From contig JAFXHW010000160.1 of the NCBI GenBank assembly GCA_017533545.1, forward strand, positions 1-7,817: a DNA stretch of 7,817 bases, written 5' to 3'. Position numbers and translations under genes: made by a program. The stretch comes from Clostridia bacterium (GTDB taxonomy: Bacteria; Bacillota_A; Clostridia; Oscillospirales; CAG-272). Within the stretch, counting starts at the first letter, position 1, and each line of letters starts with the position of its first letter. The notes below the pieces were generated by a model. That model was not told the DNA's origin and searched no databases. It saw only the letters and a list, made by a program, of their open reading frames with translations. Below, one piece after another: positions 1-6,857 of the stretch.

Positions 1-1
1 C

Positions 2-30
2 TTGACAAAAGAATTACGGGTACGTATAAT
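2..30 (+). promoter_or_regulatory. Perfect-consensus sigma-A type promoter candidate
   Basis: TTGACA (2-7) and TATAAT (25-30) are separated by 17 nt, matching the vegetative sigma consensus at all 12 positions with ideal spacing. The start point would fall near 36-38, inside the left arm of the following hairpin, so a transcript would be about 35-40 nt long unless the terminator is read through. Read-through would run antisense to the His-rich gene. Caution: the TATAAT plus A-run is also the complement of the T-rich tail that the minus-strand terminator needs, so only the -35 box has to be coincidence. A TGA at 3-5 could also be the stop codon of an upstream + strand gene lying outside the window. 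Confidence 0.45.
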
Positions 31-72
31 AAAAACAGCGATGCGCTGTCGCATCGCTGTTTTGCTTTTTTA
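31..72. terminator. Bidirectional intrinsic terminator
   Basis: A perfect 14-bp stem (32-45 with 50-63) closes a 4-nt loop (46-49). On the + strand it is followed by TTTT, GC and a run of six T. On the - strand the exit is TTTTTATTAT. It lies 16 nt beyond the stop codon of the His-rich gene on the minus strand and is the natural end of that transcript. It could also end a + strand transcript arriving from the left. Confidence 0.85.
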
Positions 73-79
73 AATGCTA

Positions 80-484
80 CTATTTCTTCTTGGGAGCGTT
101 CTTCTTGGGAACGAGAACGATGATAACGACGATAGCCGCGATGGGAAGAACGATTGCAACAACAATACCGATAATGTTGGATGTATCGGATACAACGATC
201 TTGTTCTCGGTTGTGGTCTCTTCTTCGTGATCGTGACCTTCATGCTCATCAGCGGTCTCTTCTTCGTGATCGTGACCTTCATGCGCGTCAGCGGTCTCTG
301 CAACAGTTTCCTGCTCTTCGTCGGCAGCAGCGGTATTGTCAACGTCTTCGCCGGTAGCCATGATAACTGAAGCGTCGGTCTCTTCGCCCTCAACTGCAGT
401 CTCGGCTGCGAATACTGCGGTGGAAAGAGCGAACATCATAATAACTGCGATGATAATAGATATAAACTTCTTGGAATTGAACAT
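80..484 (-). CDS. Secreted, membrane-anchored His/Glu-rich protein with tandem 13-residue repeat
   Basis: This 134-residue protein starts at ATG 482-484, preceded by an AGAAAGG-type ribosome binding site (496-502) 11 nt upstream; a GTG 39 nt further upstream is in frame but less likely. Residues 1-26 form a signal peptide: KK at 5-6, a hydrophobic core, and a VFA cleavage site before A27. Residues 27-100 are strongly acidic and contain two tandem 13-residue units (65-77 and 78-90) built around HEGHDH, giving six histidines among many Glu and Asp. Residues 104-125 are a single hydrophobic helix followed by a Lys-rich tail ending PKKK. The likely topology is an extracellular His/acid-rich arm held by a C-terminal membrane anchor. 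No LPXTG sortase motif precedes the helix. I do not recognise the family. Clustered His and acidic residues are compatible with binding Zn, Ni or Cu, but no metal transporter lies in the window, so this is inference. It appears monocistronic, between the left terminator and a divergent intergenic region. Confidence 0.85.
   Translation of the reverse strand: MFNSKKFISIIIAVIMMFALSTAVFAAETAVEGEETDASVIMATGEDVDNTAAADEEQETVAETADAHEGHDHEEETADEHEGHDHEEETTTENKIVVSDTSNIIGIVVAIVLPIAAIVVIIVLVPKKNAPKKK
215..292 (-). repeat. Two tandem 39-bp coding repeats (HEGHDH units)
   Basis: Units 254-292 and 215-253 are head-to-tail 39-bp copies, and by eye they differ at two bases in the segment encoding the third repeat residue and its neighbourhood (CTCATC versus CGCGTC on the + strand). 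They encode the 13-residue units ADAHEGHDHEEET and ADEHEGHDHEEET. The near identity at DNA level points to a recent duplication, and the array could gain or lose units by slippage without changing frame. Confidence 0.9.
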
Positions 485-600
485 CTTTGTTTTTACCTTT
501 CTGATATCTTTTGTTGTCGGCACAAAAAACCGACTCTATTTCACGATAGAAGATATGATACCAAATAAATATGTATAAATTATTACATATTGTTCAACCA

Positions 601-629
601 TTGGTAAAATAATTGAAATATCATATTAA
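601..629 (+). promoter_or_regulatory. Candidate promoter of the RNHCP gene
   Basis: TTGGTA (601-606) and TATTAA (624-629) are spaced by 17 nt. A start near 636 would give a leader of about 30 nt carrying the AAAGGA site at 650-655, 10 nt before the ATG. The surrounding divergent intergenic stretch (485-665) is AT-rich. It also holds a small 5-bp inverted repeat (516-520 with 530-534) in the probable leader of the minus-strand His-rich gene. I could not pick a convincing minus-strand promoter there. Confidence 0.4.
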
Positions 630-665
630 TTAATGACCCGATTTGACCGAAAGGATTGATATACA

Positions 666-977
666 ATGGAAAACAAACGCTTTACCAAAAATGACAGCGG
701 ATTTATCTGCGCCGCCTGCGGCAAGGAGGTGTCCCCTCTCGGATACACCTCACGCAATCACTGCCCCTACTGCCTCAGTTCGCTGCACCTCGATATCAAT
801 CCGGGCGACCGTGCCTCCGACTGCGGCGGAATTTTACGCCCGATAGGCGCTGTTACCGACCCGAAAAAGGGATATATAATCATTCACAAGTGCGAAAAGT
901 GCTCGGCGATACGCCGCAACAAAGCAGCCAAAGATGATGACGTAAGACTTATTATCAAGCTGACAGCGATGCATTAA
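666..977 (+). CDS. RNHCP domain protein (putative zinc-binding)
   Basis: This 103-residue protein begins at ATG 666 behind AAAGGA (650-655). It carries the diagnostic motif R30-N31-H32-C33-P34 followed by YC, then S-LHLD and PGDR (46-49), which identifies the Pfam RNHCP family, a group of small bacterial proteins without an established function. Cysteines are arranged as CxxC pairs at 15/18, 33/36 and 76/79, plus C53 and several histidines, the pattern of a protein with zinc-binding knuckles. There is no signal peptide or membrane segment, so it should be cytoplasmic. The C-terminal third (86-103) is charged and lies outside the conserved core. It forms a single-gene unit with its own promoter candidate and a strong terminator just downstream. 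Family assignment is firm; a nucleic-acid-binding or regulatory role would be inference only. Confidence 0.92.
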   Translation: MENKRFTKNDSGFICAACGKEVSPLGYTSRNHCPYCLSSLHLDINPGDRASDCGGILRPIGAVTDPKKGYIIIHKCEKCSAIRRNKAAKDDDVRLIIKLTAMH

Positions 978-1012
978 CATCATTAATATAAAGAATATAA
1001 AGCAAATAGTTG

Positions 1013-1040
1013 AAAAAGCGGGATCAGATCCCGCTTTTTT
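1013..1040 (+). terminator. Intrinsic terminator after the RNHCP gene
   Basis: GCGGGAT (1018-1024) pairs with ATCCCGC (1028-1034) across a 3-nt loop, extended by an A-run on the left and a run of six T on the right (1035-1040). It starts 35 nt after the RNHCP stop codon and separates that gene from the macroglobulin operon. Confidence 0.9.
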
Positions 1041-1093
1041 GTATTTTAGGCATTTACCTTGTTAAATCATTTTATGTAATACGTTCAAAAAAA

Positions 1094-1121
1094 TTCACAT
1101 AAATGGAACATTTTTATGTTC
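1094..1121 (+). promoter_or_regulatory. Inverted repeat and weak promoter candidate upstream of the macroglobulin gene
   Basis: The 140-nt gap between the terminator and the lipoprotein start contains GAACAT (1106-1111) and ATGTTC (1116-1121) around a TTTT loop, a 6-bp perfect inverted repeat. It overlaps a weak promoter-like pair, TTCACA (1094-1099) and TATGTT (1115-1120), with a short 15-nt spacer. It could be an operator or a leader hairpin. The support is only the symmetry and the position. Confidence 0.25.
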
Positions 1122-1180
1122 TATCCGTCATACACACCGTAAGAAAGACCATACCCTTTGTTCGATTACGAGGTAACATT

Positions 1181-4100
1181 ATGAAAAAGAAGAACTTTTT
1201 ACGTGTGATATCGGCAATAATATGCACAACCTTGCTCTTGCCCGGTCTCATTTCATGTTCTGTTCAAGGAGAAAACTATTTGTCAAACGAAAAAAACGAA
1301 TACAAGGTACCCTTAATCTTCAATGAAGGGAAAACGGATATCGGCAATGTCGGATATACGCCCTCATACAGCCGCGAAGACATTCCCGCCTCTCTTTCGG
1401 GCGCGTATATCAGCGCCGACAAGTCCGAGGGCGGTCTTTTGAAGCTTGACACCACCTTTACGGTAAAAACCGCAGGCGAATGTTCGGCAGAGGACGTTTT
1501 GAAATACATCGTATCCTCCCCCTCGATAAACTTTGGATGCACCGAAAAGAGTGAGGGCGAATACACGCTCACTCCTTCGTCTGCCCTCAAGGAAAATACC
1601 GTTTACCGTCTGTCGGTAGGCAAAGACAATCCCATTTCGTCGTTCGCTTTCCAGACCGAATCGGTTTTCTCTCTCGATTCGGCCTTCCCCGCAAACGATG
1701 CGCTCGACGTACCCGTCGACTGCGGAATCGAGCTTCGTTTTACCGAAGCAGTCGGTCACACTTTGAGTGAGATGGGCAAATATATATCGCTCTCCCCTTC
1801 GGTCAAAGGCGAATTTATGCTTTATCCCGACAAAAAGACCATTGTTTTTATACCAAAAAACAAACTTTCGCTGAATACCGTGTATTATGTCACTATCTCG
1901 GGCGATATTACCGGTCAGAGCGGCCGCACGCTCGGCGAGGATATGACACTGCGTTTTCGCACATCGCCCAAAGAGGTCGATGAAAACGACGTGACCTACC
2001 GCTTTGACATCGGCACATCGATGCCCGTTTTTGCGCCCGGCGATTCGATGTATCTGACATACCGTCTCAACTACTACGCCAAAAATTCAAACGATATAAA
2101 GCACGGCGACGCCCGTGTAAAGGTCTACCGTTTCAGCGATGCAGACTCTGCTGTCTCTGCGATGAAGGACGCCATGGCAAACATAGTCGAGCTTGCCCAT
2201 TCGGGTGAAAAATACCTTTACGACACGAAAGCGCTCACCTTGGTATATGACGAAAAGGTAACTCCCGTAAGCGAGCGAGACAGGTATTACAGCGACCGCT
2301 ATGTATCCCTTCCCGCGCTCGACGAGGGCAGCTATCTCGTCTGTCTCACTCCCACCGCCTCGCTGGGAGATATGAAGATGAGCGGCGAGCTGCAGGCCTT
2401 CGTTTCGGTATCCGACTATACCGTTTACACCGAAAGTTCGGGAAACACTCTTATCTGGATCAACTCGGTTTCGGGCAGATCGGTCGAAAACATTGATATA
2501 AGAGCATCTCTTTTCACTTCTCCCGACGGCTGGGACGTTGAAAACACCGAAAGCGCGTATACCGAAATTGAGACAAAGACCGACAGCGCCGGAATTGCGC
2601 ATCTTATAACATCCGACTTTCCCGATGCCAACCGCGCCTTTGTAATCGTGGACAATTCGCTTGTTTTATGCCTTTCCTCGCTCAACCGCGATATTAACAG
2701 ACCTCGGTATGCTTCTTTTATCTACACCGACCGCGAAACGTATTTTTCAAGCGACCGCGTGAACTTCTCGGGAATGATATCCCCCGTCTTTGAGGACACC
2801 GCCATACCCGAACACCTTTATCTTACCACCTCGCTTTCGCCGACAAAGCAGGAGATAAAAGTCAATCCCGACGGCAGCTTTGAAGGAAGCTTTTCATACG
2901 AAGACTACGTTGCCTATTACCGAAGCGGTATTCATATGAATTTCACCGACGAAAACGGCATCAGCGTAGCATCGAAATACGTTTACGTTACCGCCGAAGA
3001 AAAGCCGGTATACACCGCATCGCTTTCCTTTGACCGTATGTTTTACGAATTCGGAGACACCGGTACTCTGACCCTCAATGCCTCCTTCTTCGACGGCACC
3101 CCCGCTCCCGGTCTGTCCTTTTCCGTCTACTGCGACGAATTCCTTAAAAAGACGTTCAGCGGTGTGACCGACGAAAACGGACAGATAGTTATCCCCTTCG
3201 TTTGCGCAGCGATCAGAATACACTCGACATCGCCTTCGACAGTCTACGCCTCGGCCCACCTCACGGGATACGAAAACGTATCGCTCGACACGAGTGCCGA
3301 CACCGTTTATTTCCAGAGCAAATACTACCTGAGATCTGTCTGTGAAGGCGAGAGCGTCAGCGTGCTTTTAAACGAGTTTGACACATCGAACCTTTTGACC
3401 GAAGACGACCTTTCATGGCGCGTTTTCCCCGAAAACTGCATCGGAGATCCTGCCGACGGAAAGGTGACCGCAATACTCAAAAAGATAACCTATATAAAAA
3501 CCGAAAACTCTTCGCAGTACAATCCGATAACCAAAAAGACAGAAAAGACCTACTATTACCGAAGTGTTGAAAGCACCGTTTCTTCTAAGGTTTACAGCTT
3601 TGAAAACGGAAAGATCACCCTCCCCTGTCTTGAACGCGAAAACGACTGCAGCTATTTCTACGAAATATCCTACTACGACGCTCAGAATTCCGCCACCGTA
3701 AAGCTCCACTCGAGCGCGGTAAAAAATCAGAGCAACTACCATCTCAACATCGGCGGAGACTACTACCACCTCGAATCGTCGCATGAGGGAAGCGGATTTG
3801 TCAAAAACGGCGAGAGTGTGGAATACACCTTAAAATACGGTCTTGACGCCGTAAGCGACAAAAAGATCATTCACACAGTTTATACCGCAAAGGACGGCGG
3901 CATATACGAATGTGCTGTTACAAACGGTTCTTTTAAGGTTTTATACAATCCCGATTTCATTTTCGGAGTACGCATAAAGGCCGCCGTTTTCGACGGACGG
4001 AAGGTGCAGACAGTTTATCTCGATGCGCCCGGCTACGACTACGAAAGCGAAAACCTGCTTGATATTACCGTCAGCCCCGACTCTGACACATTTAAGCCGG

Positions 4101-6400
4101 GCGAGGAGTGCACAGTAAACATTACCGCGCGCACCGCCGACGGTAAAGCGGCATCGGGAGCGAAGATAAAAGTGGGAATCGTTGACGAAGCCTGCTTTGC
4201 TCTGGGAGATCAGGAGCTTAACGCACTGCGCGACTTTTTCGAGCTGTATATCCCCTCTCCCGCGATAAACAGCCGTTTTGACTGCTTTAACTACTCGGCA
4301 GGCTACTACTATTATTCGGCAAACGGCATGATGAAGGACGATCTTACGGTGGAAACCGAATCGGCCGACGAAGCCATGCCCGAAGAGACGGGCAAGGGTC
4401 AGAATCGCGCAGAGGGCGATTTCGACAAAGTCACCCTGCGCGAATACTTTGCCGACAATCCCTTATTCGAATCGGTAACTCTCGACCGATCGGGCCGTGC
4501 AACCATAAAATTCAAAATCCCCGACAACATCACCGAATGGCGCATCAGCGCTGTCGGATACACTGCCGAAAGCTCGGCGGACGAAGTTTGCGTGGGCAGC
4601 ACCACAAGCTCACTTATTGCAACTCTCCCCTTCTTTTTGAACGTATCCCTTTCGGATACCTACGTCGTCGGCGACGATATTTCGGCTAATGTGCGCGTCT
4701 ACGGCAGCGGTGTTACGGCGGGCAATAAGGTATCATATCTTGCCGCTCTTACCGACTACGACGGAAATATTATTGACGAAATGACCGTCGAAGGCCTTTG
4801 CGGAGAATACAGCCACATCATACTCGACAAATGCGACGCGGGCAGCTACTGTCTTACAGTAAAAGCCATCTCGGGCGAATACTCCGACGGCGTCAAGCTT
4901 CCCTTCAACGTCGCGCCCGACGGCATCAGCATGACGGTCAACCGCACGCTTGGCATTGATGAGCTTTCTTCCGTTTCTCCCACTCTCTACCCCGTATACC
5001 TCACCTTCGTCAATCCCGCATACTCCGATTACCTCGACATTGTCGGATATATCCTTTCGCAAAGCTTCAACCGCACCGATGCTCTCGCCGCGAGATACGT
5101 CGCCGAAATGGCACACGATGCCATCTTCGGCACCGGCAAGTGGAACCAAAAGCAGCTTGACGAGATCAAGAAAACGGTGTCATCCTATTCTTCAAACGGA
5201 CTCATTCCTCTCATGTCCTATTCCGAGGGCGACATCGTACTGACGGCCAAGATCGCGGCAATATCCCCCGAGCTTATCTCGGCAAACGGCAAGACCACGC
5301 TCATCTCGATATGCGACGAGATGATCCGCGAGCACAGCTATCAGAGCGATGTTGAGCTGTCGGCTTGCCTTTTGACGCTTGCCGCTCTCGGCGAGCCCGT
5401 ACTGCGCGACATTCTCACCTTTGCATCCTACGAGCTGTCGCTCGAAGCAAAGCTGTACCTCTCATTTGCACTGGCTATCATTGGCGACTACTCCTCGGCA
5501 AGTGAGCTGTACTCACTTGCGCTGGACGGCATAATCGTCGACGACGGCGACGTTTACGTCGCTGCCGCAAGCACCGAAGAATCGATACGTCTTACCGCCC
5601 TCGCCCTTATGAGTGCATCATATATTGATTCCTCCCGTGCGCTCGGTATGGCGAAATATATCATGTCGCGTCAGTCTTCACTCGATCTCTACACCCTCGA
5701 AATGGCATCCTACGTCAAATGCTTCTACCCCGTGGGAGCTGCCGAGGTGACTTTCGAATACTCGGTCGACGGCGGCGATTTTGAAAAGATCAGCTTGAAA
5801 GCCTCCGAAGGCTGCGGACTATGCCTCGGCAAAGCGGCATTCGAATCGCTGAAGGTGAGATCTGATGATGATATTATCGTCAAAACGAGCTACCTCGGCT
5901 CGGTAAGCGAAGCGCTCGCCGAAAACGGCAAAGACGAAAAGGCGACGCTTAAAAAGACGATCGAGCCTTACGATCTTTCCCGCGGTCTTTACAAGGTGAC
6001 CCTTTCTTACACCGTCACCTTCGATTCAAATCATTTAAATTACACCCTTTTTGACCGAATCCCCTCGGGTGCCCGCTATTACGGCGCATATCAGGAGAAG
6101 GCCAACGGATCCGATACCGACAAATACTCTTACGCATATCTCTCAAACGACGATTCCCAGATGATGCACGGATATATCGGCATGTACAATCCCACCGAAA
6201 AGTACATTTCGGGCAGAACTGAGAGAAGTGTTTCGGGCAGCGTAAGCTACCTCATCCGCGCCGCAGGCGCAGGTGAATTTGCCGTCAGCCCCGCAATAAT
6301 GCAAAACAGCACTAACGGAAACTACGCGCTGAGCGAAGGCGGAAGAGTTATTATCGGCGAGAATATTTCCGATGTATGGAAGATCGAAATGAAAAAATGA
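1181..6400 (+). CDS. Alpha-2-macroglobulin family lipoprotein, apparently thioester-less
   Basis: I place the start at ATG 1181, with GAGGT (1170-1174) 6 nt upstream and a proper lipoprotein signal after it; an in-frame ATG at 1103 would put 26 unsuitable residues ahead of the signal. The 1739-residue product has KKK at 2-4, a hydrophobic core and lipobox L-I-S-C26, so it should be lipidated at C26 and face outward. Domains in order: a Big_5/SbsA-type Ig-like domain (about 160-262); macroglobulin-like domains including the YTDRETY hallmark of MG2 (515-521); an MG/bait-region block with FKPGEE (971-976) and VDEACFAL (1001-1008); an acidic and Tyr-rich linker (about 1036-1086); the A2M core domain with REYF (from 1087) and PDNITEWR (1114-1121); an alpha-helical toroid (about 1278-1520); and a C-terminal receptor-binding-like domain ending in a RAAGAGEF motif. 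Family members trap proteases or stabilise the envelope. The CxEQ thioester motif expected near the start of the toroid is not present, as in YfaS-type rather than YfhM-type proteins. No PBP1C gene is adjacent in this window. Confidence 0.93.
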   Translation: MKKKNFLRVISAIICTTLLLPGLISCSVQGENYLSNEKNEYKVPLIFNEGKTDIGNVGYTPSYSREDIPASLSGAYISADKSEGGLLKLDTTFTVKTAGECSAEDVLKYIVSSPSINFGCTEKSEGEYTLTPSSALKENTVYRLSVGKDNPISSFAFQTESVFSLDSAFPANDALDVPVDCGIELRFTEAVGHTLSEMGKYISLSPSVKGEFMLYPDKKTIVFIPKNKLSLNTVYYVTISGDITGQSGRTLGEDMTLRFRTSPKEVDENDVTYRFDIGTSMPVFAPGDSMYLTYRLNYYAKNSNDIKHGDARVKVYRFSDADSAVSAMKDAMANIVELAHSGEKYLYDTKALTLVYDEKVTPVSERDRYYSDRYVSLPALDEGSYLVCLTPTASLGDMKMSGELQAFVSVSDYTVYTESSGNTLIWINSVSGRSVENIDIRASLFTSPDGWDVENTESAYTEIETKTDSAGIAHLITSDFPDANRAFVIVDNSLVLCLSSLNRDINRPRYASFIYTDRETYFSSDRVNFSGMISPVFEDTAIPEHLYLTTSLSPTKQEIKVNPDGSFEGSFSYEDYVAYYRSGIHMNFTDENGISVASKYVYVTAEEKPVYTASLSFDRMFYEFGDTGTLTLNASFFDGTPAPGLSFSVYCDEFLKKTFSGVTDENGQIVIPFVCAAIRIHSTSPSTVYASAHLTGYENVSLDTSADTVYFQSKYYLRSVCEGESVSVLLNEFDTSNLLTEDDLSWRVFPENCIGDPADGKVTAILKKITYIKTENSSQYNPITKKTEKTYYYRSVESTVSSKVYSFENGKITLPCLERENDCSYFYEISYYDAQNSATVKLHSSAVKNQSNYHLNIGGDYYHLESSHEGSGFVKNGESVEYTLKYGLDAVSDKKIIHTVYTAKDGGIYECAVTNGSFKVLYNPDFIFGVRIKAAVFDGRKVQTVYLDAPGYDYESENLLDITVSPDSDTFKPGEECTVNITARTADGKAASGAKIKVGIVDEACFALGDQELNALRDFFELYIPSPAINSRFDCFNYSAGYYYYSANGMMKDDLTVETESADEAMPEETGKGQNRAEGDFDKVTLREYFADNPLFESVTLDRSGRATIKFKIPDNITEWRISAVGYTAESSADEVCVGSTTSSLIATLPFFLNVSLSDTYVVGDDISANVRVYGSGVTAGNKVSYLAALTDYDGNIIDEMTVEGLCGEYSHIILDKCDAGSYCLTVKAISGEYSDGVKLPFNVAPDGISMTVNRTLGIDELSSVSPTLYPVYLTFVNPAYSDYLDIVGYILSQSFNRTDALAARYVAEMAHDAIFGTGKWNQKQLDEIKKTVSSYSSNGLIPLMSYSEGDIVLTAKIAAISPELISANGKTTLISICDEMIREHSYQSDVELSACLLTLAALGEPVLRDILTFASYELSLEAKLYLSFALAIIGDYSSASELYSLALDGIIVDDGDVYVAAASTEESIRLTALALMSASYIDSSRALGMAKYIMSRQSSLDLYTLEMASYVKCFYPVGAAEVTFEYSVDGGDFEKISLKASEGCGLCLGKAAFESLKVRSDDDIIVKTSYLGSVSEALAENGKDEKATLKKTIEPYDLSRGLYKVTLSYTVTFDSNHLNYTLFDRIPSGARYYGAYQEKANGSDTDKYSYAYLSNDDSQMMHGYIGMYNPTEKYISGRTERSVSGSVSYLIRAAGAGEFAVSPAIMQNSTNGNYALSEGGRVIIGENISDVWKIEMKK

Positions 6401-6432
6401 CGCTGAAGGATATGACAAAGGAGCAAAATAAC

Positions 6433-6795
6433 ATGGATCAGACAAAAAAGGAATATATAAAGACCATTGCAATTCTGGCAACCCCGCTTTTGCTGTTTGT
6501 AATATTGTTTATTCCGTATCAAATGGCAAACAGCGCATTTATTGTCGACATCTTTGGCTGCGGATGCCCCAAGAACGATGAATACGGAAACATAATTCAC
6601 TCGTATTTTAACGCCAACGATTTCACCGCGCTGTTCTGGTTGTTTATCTCAATGTGCGCAACCGTCATTTCCGCATTTTTATCCAAAAGAATACCCAAAA
6701 GCAAAATGTGGCTGAGAATTGTATACGTTGTATGCATACTCATTCTGTCACTTTTGATAAGCTATGACTTTTATCAGATGATGATGTGGAACTGA
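6433..6795 (+). CDS. Small three-helix membrane protein with CGC motif, family not recognised
   Basis: The start is ATG 6433, chosen because AAAGGAG (6417-6423) sits 9 nt upstream; in-frame ATGs at 6376, 6397 (overlapping the upstream TGA as ATGA) and 6412 lack a well-placed site. The 120-residue product has hydrophobic helices at about 9-29, 66-84 and 93-112, with a basic KRIPKSK stretch (85-91) between helices 2 and 3. By the positive-inside rule, residues 30-63 between helices 1 and 2 would be outside. That loop holds DIFGCGCP (39-46), with C43 and C45, and then NANDFT (60-65), a tight motif of the kind conserved for a structural or metal/disulfide role. It begins 32 bp after the macroglobulin stop with no terminator between, so the two genes are very probably co-transcribed. 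I cannot assign a function; being a membrane partner of the lipoprotein is inference from the operon. Confidence 0.85.
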   Translation: MDQTKKEYIKTIAILATPLLLFVILFIPYQMANSAFIVDIFGCGCPKNDEYGNIIHSYFNANDFTALFWLFISMCATVISAFLSKRIPKSKMWLRIVYVVCILILSLLISYDFYQMMMWN

Positions 6796-6812
6796 CCGTT
6801 ATTTACCTCGCT

Positions 6813-6857
6813 AAAACACTGCCCCGCAAGGTTTTGCCTTACGGGGCAGTGTTTTTT
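6813..6857. terminator. Strong bidirectional terminator between convergent genes
   Basis: A 14-bp stem (6813-6826 with 6842-6855) is extended by 4 more pairs beyond a single C-A mismatch, with a 5-nt loop (6832-6836). Six T (6852-6857) follow on the + strand, where it ends the macroglobulin operon. On the - strand the exit is TTTT then AG, a weaker T-run. The stop codon of the minus-strand gene (6856-6858) directly abuts the stem, so one hairpin appears to serve both genes. Confidence 0.9.

Noticed and set aside
74..370. Open frame on the + strand opposite the His-rich gene, coding a repetitive hydrophobic peptide
   Set aside because: It is the antisense shadow of the tandem repeat and acidic codons. 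It has no suitable ribosome binding site, and the minus-strand frame has a clear signal peptide and anchor.
1106..1121. Possible LexA (SOS) box of the GAAC...GTTC type
   Set aside because: The Firmicute LexA box needs GAAC and GTTC four bases apart. Here they are eight bases apart.
1103..1180. Upstream in-frame ATG giving the macroglobulin a 26-residue N-terminal extension
   Set aside because: The extension contains charged residues and would bury the lipoprotein signal. The ATG at 1181 has a well-spaced GAGGT and is followed directly by KKK, a hydrophobic core and a lipobox.
4793..4810. GLCGEY (C1207) as a possible thioester motif
   Set aside because: It lacks the required Gln, lies in a beta-rich macroglobulin domain about 70 residues before the toroid entry, and has none of the usual flanking residues.
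4733..5243. Open frames on both strands inside the macroglobulin gene
   Set aside because: They overlap a continuous conserved coding frame, have no ribosome binding sites and give no recognisable domain. They reflect the GC-skewed codon use of the real gene.
6376..6432. Earlier starts for the CGC membrane protein, including an ATGA overlap at 6397
   Set aside because: The candidates at 6376, 6397 and 6412 have no properly spaced ribosome binding site, whereas ATG 6433 follows AAAGGAG by 9 nt. The extra residues are polar and unlike a membrane protein start.
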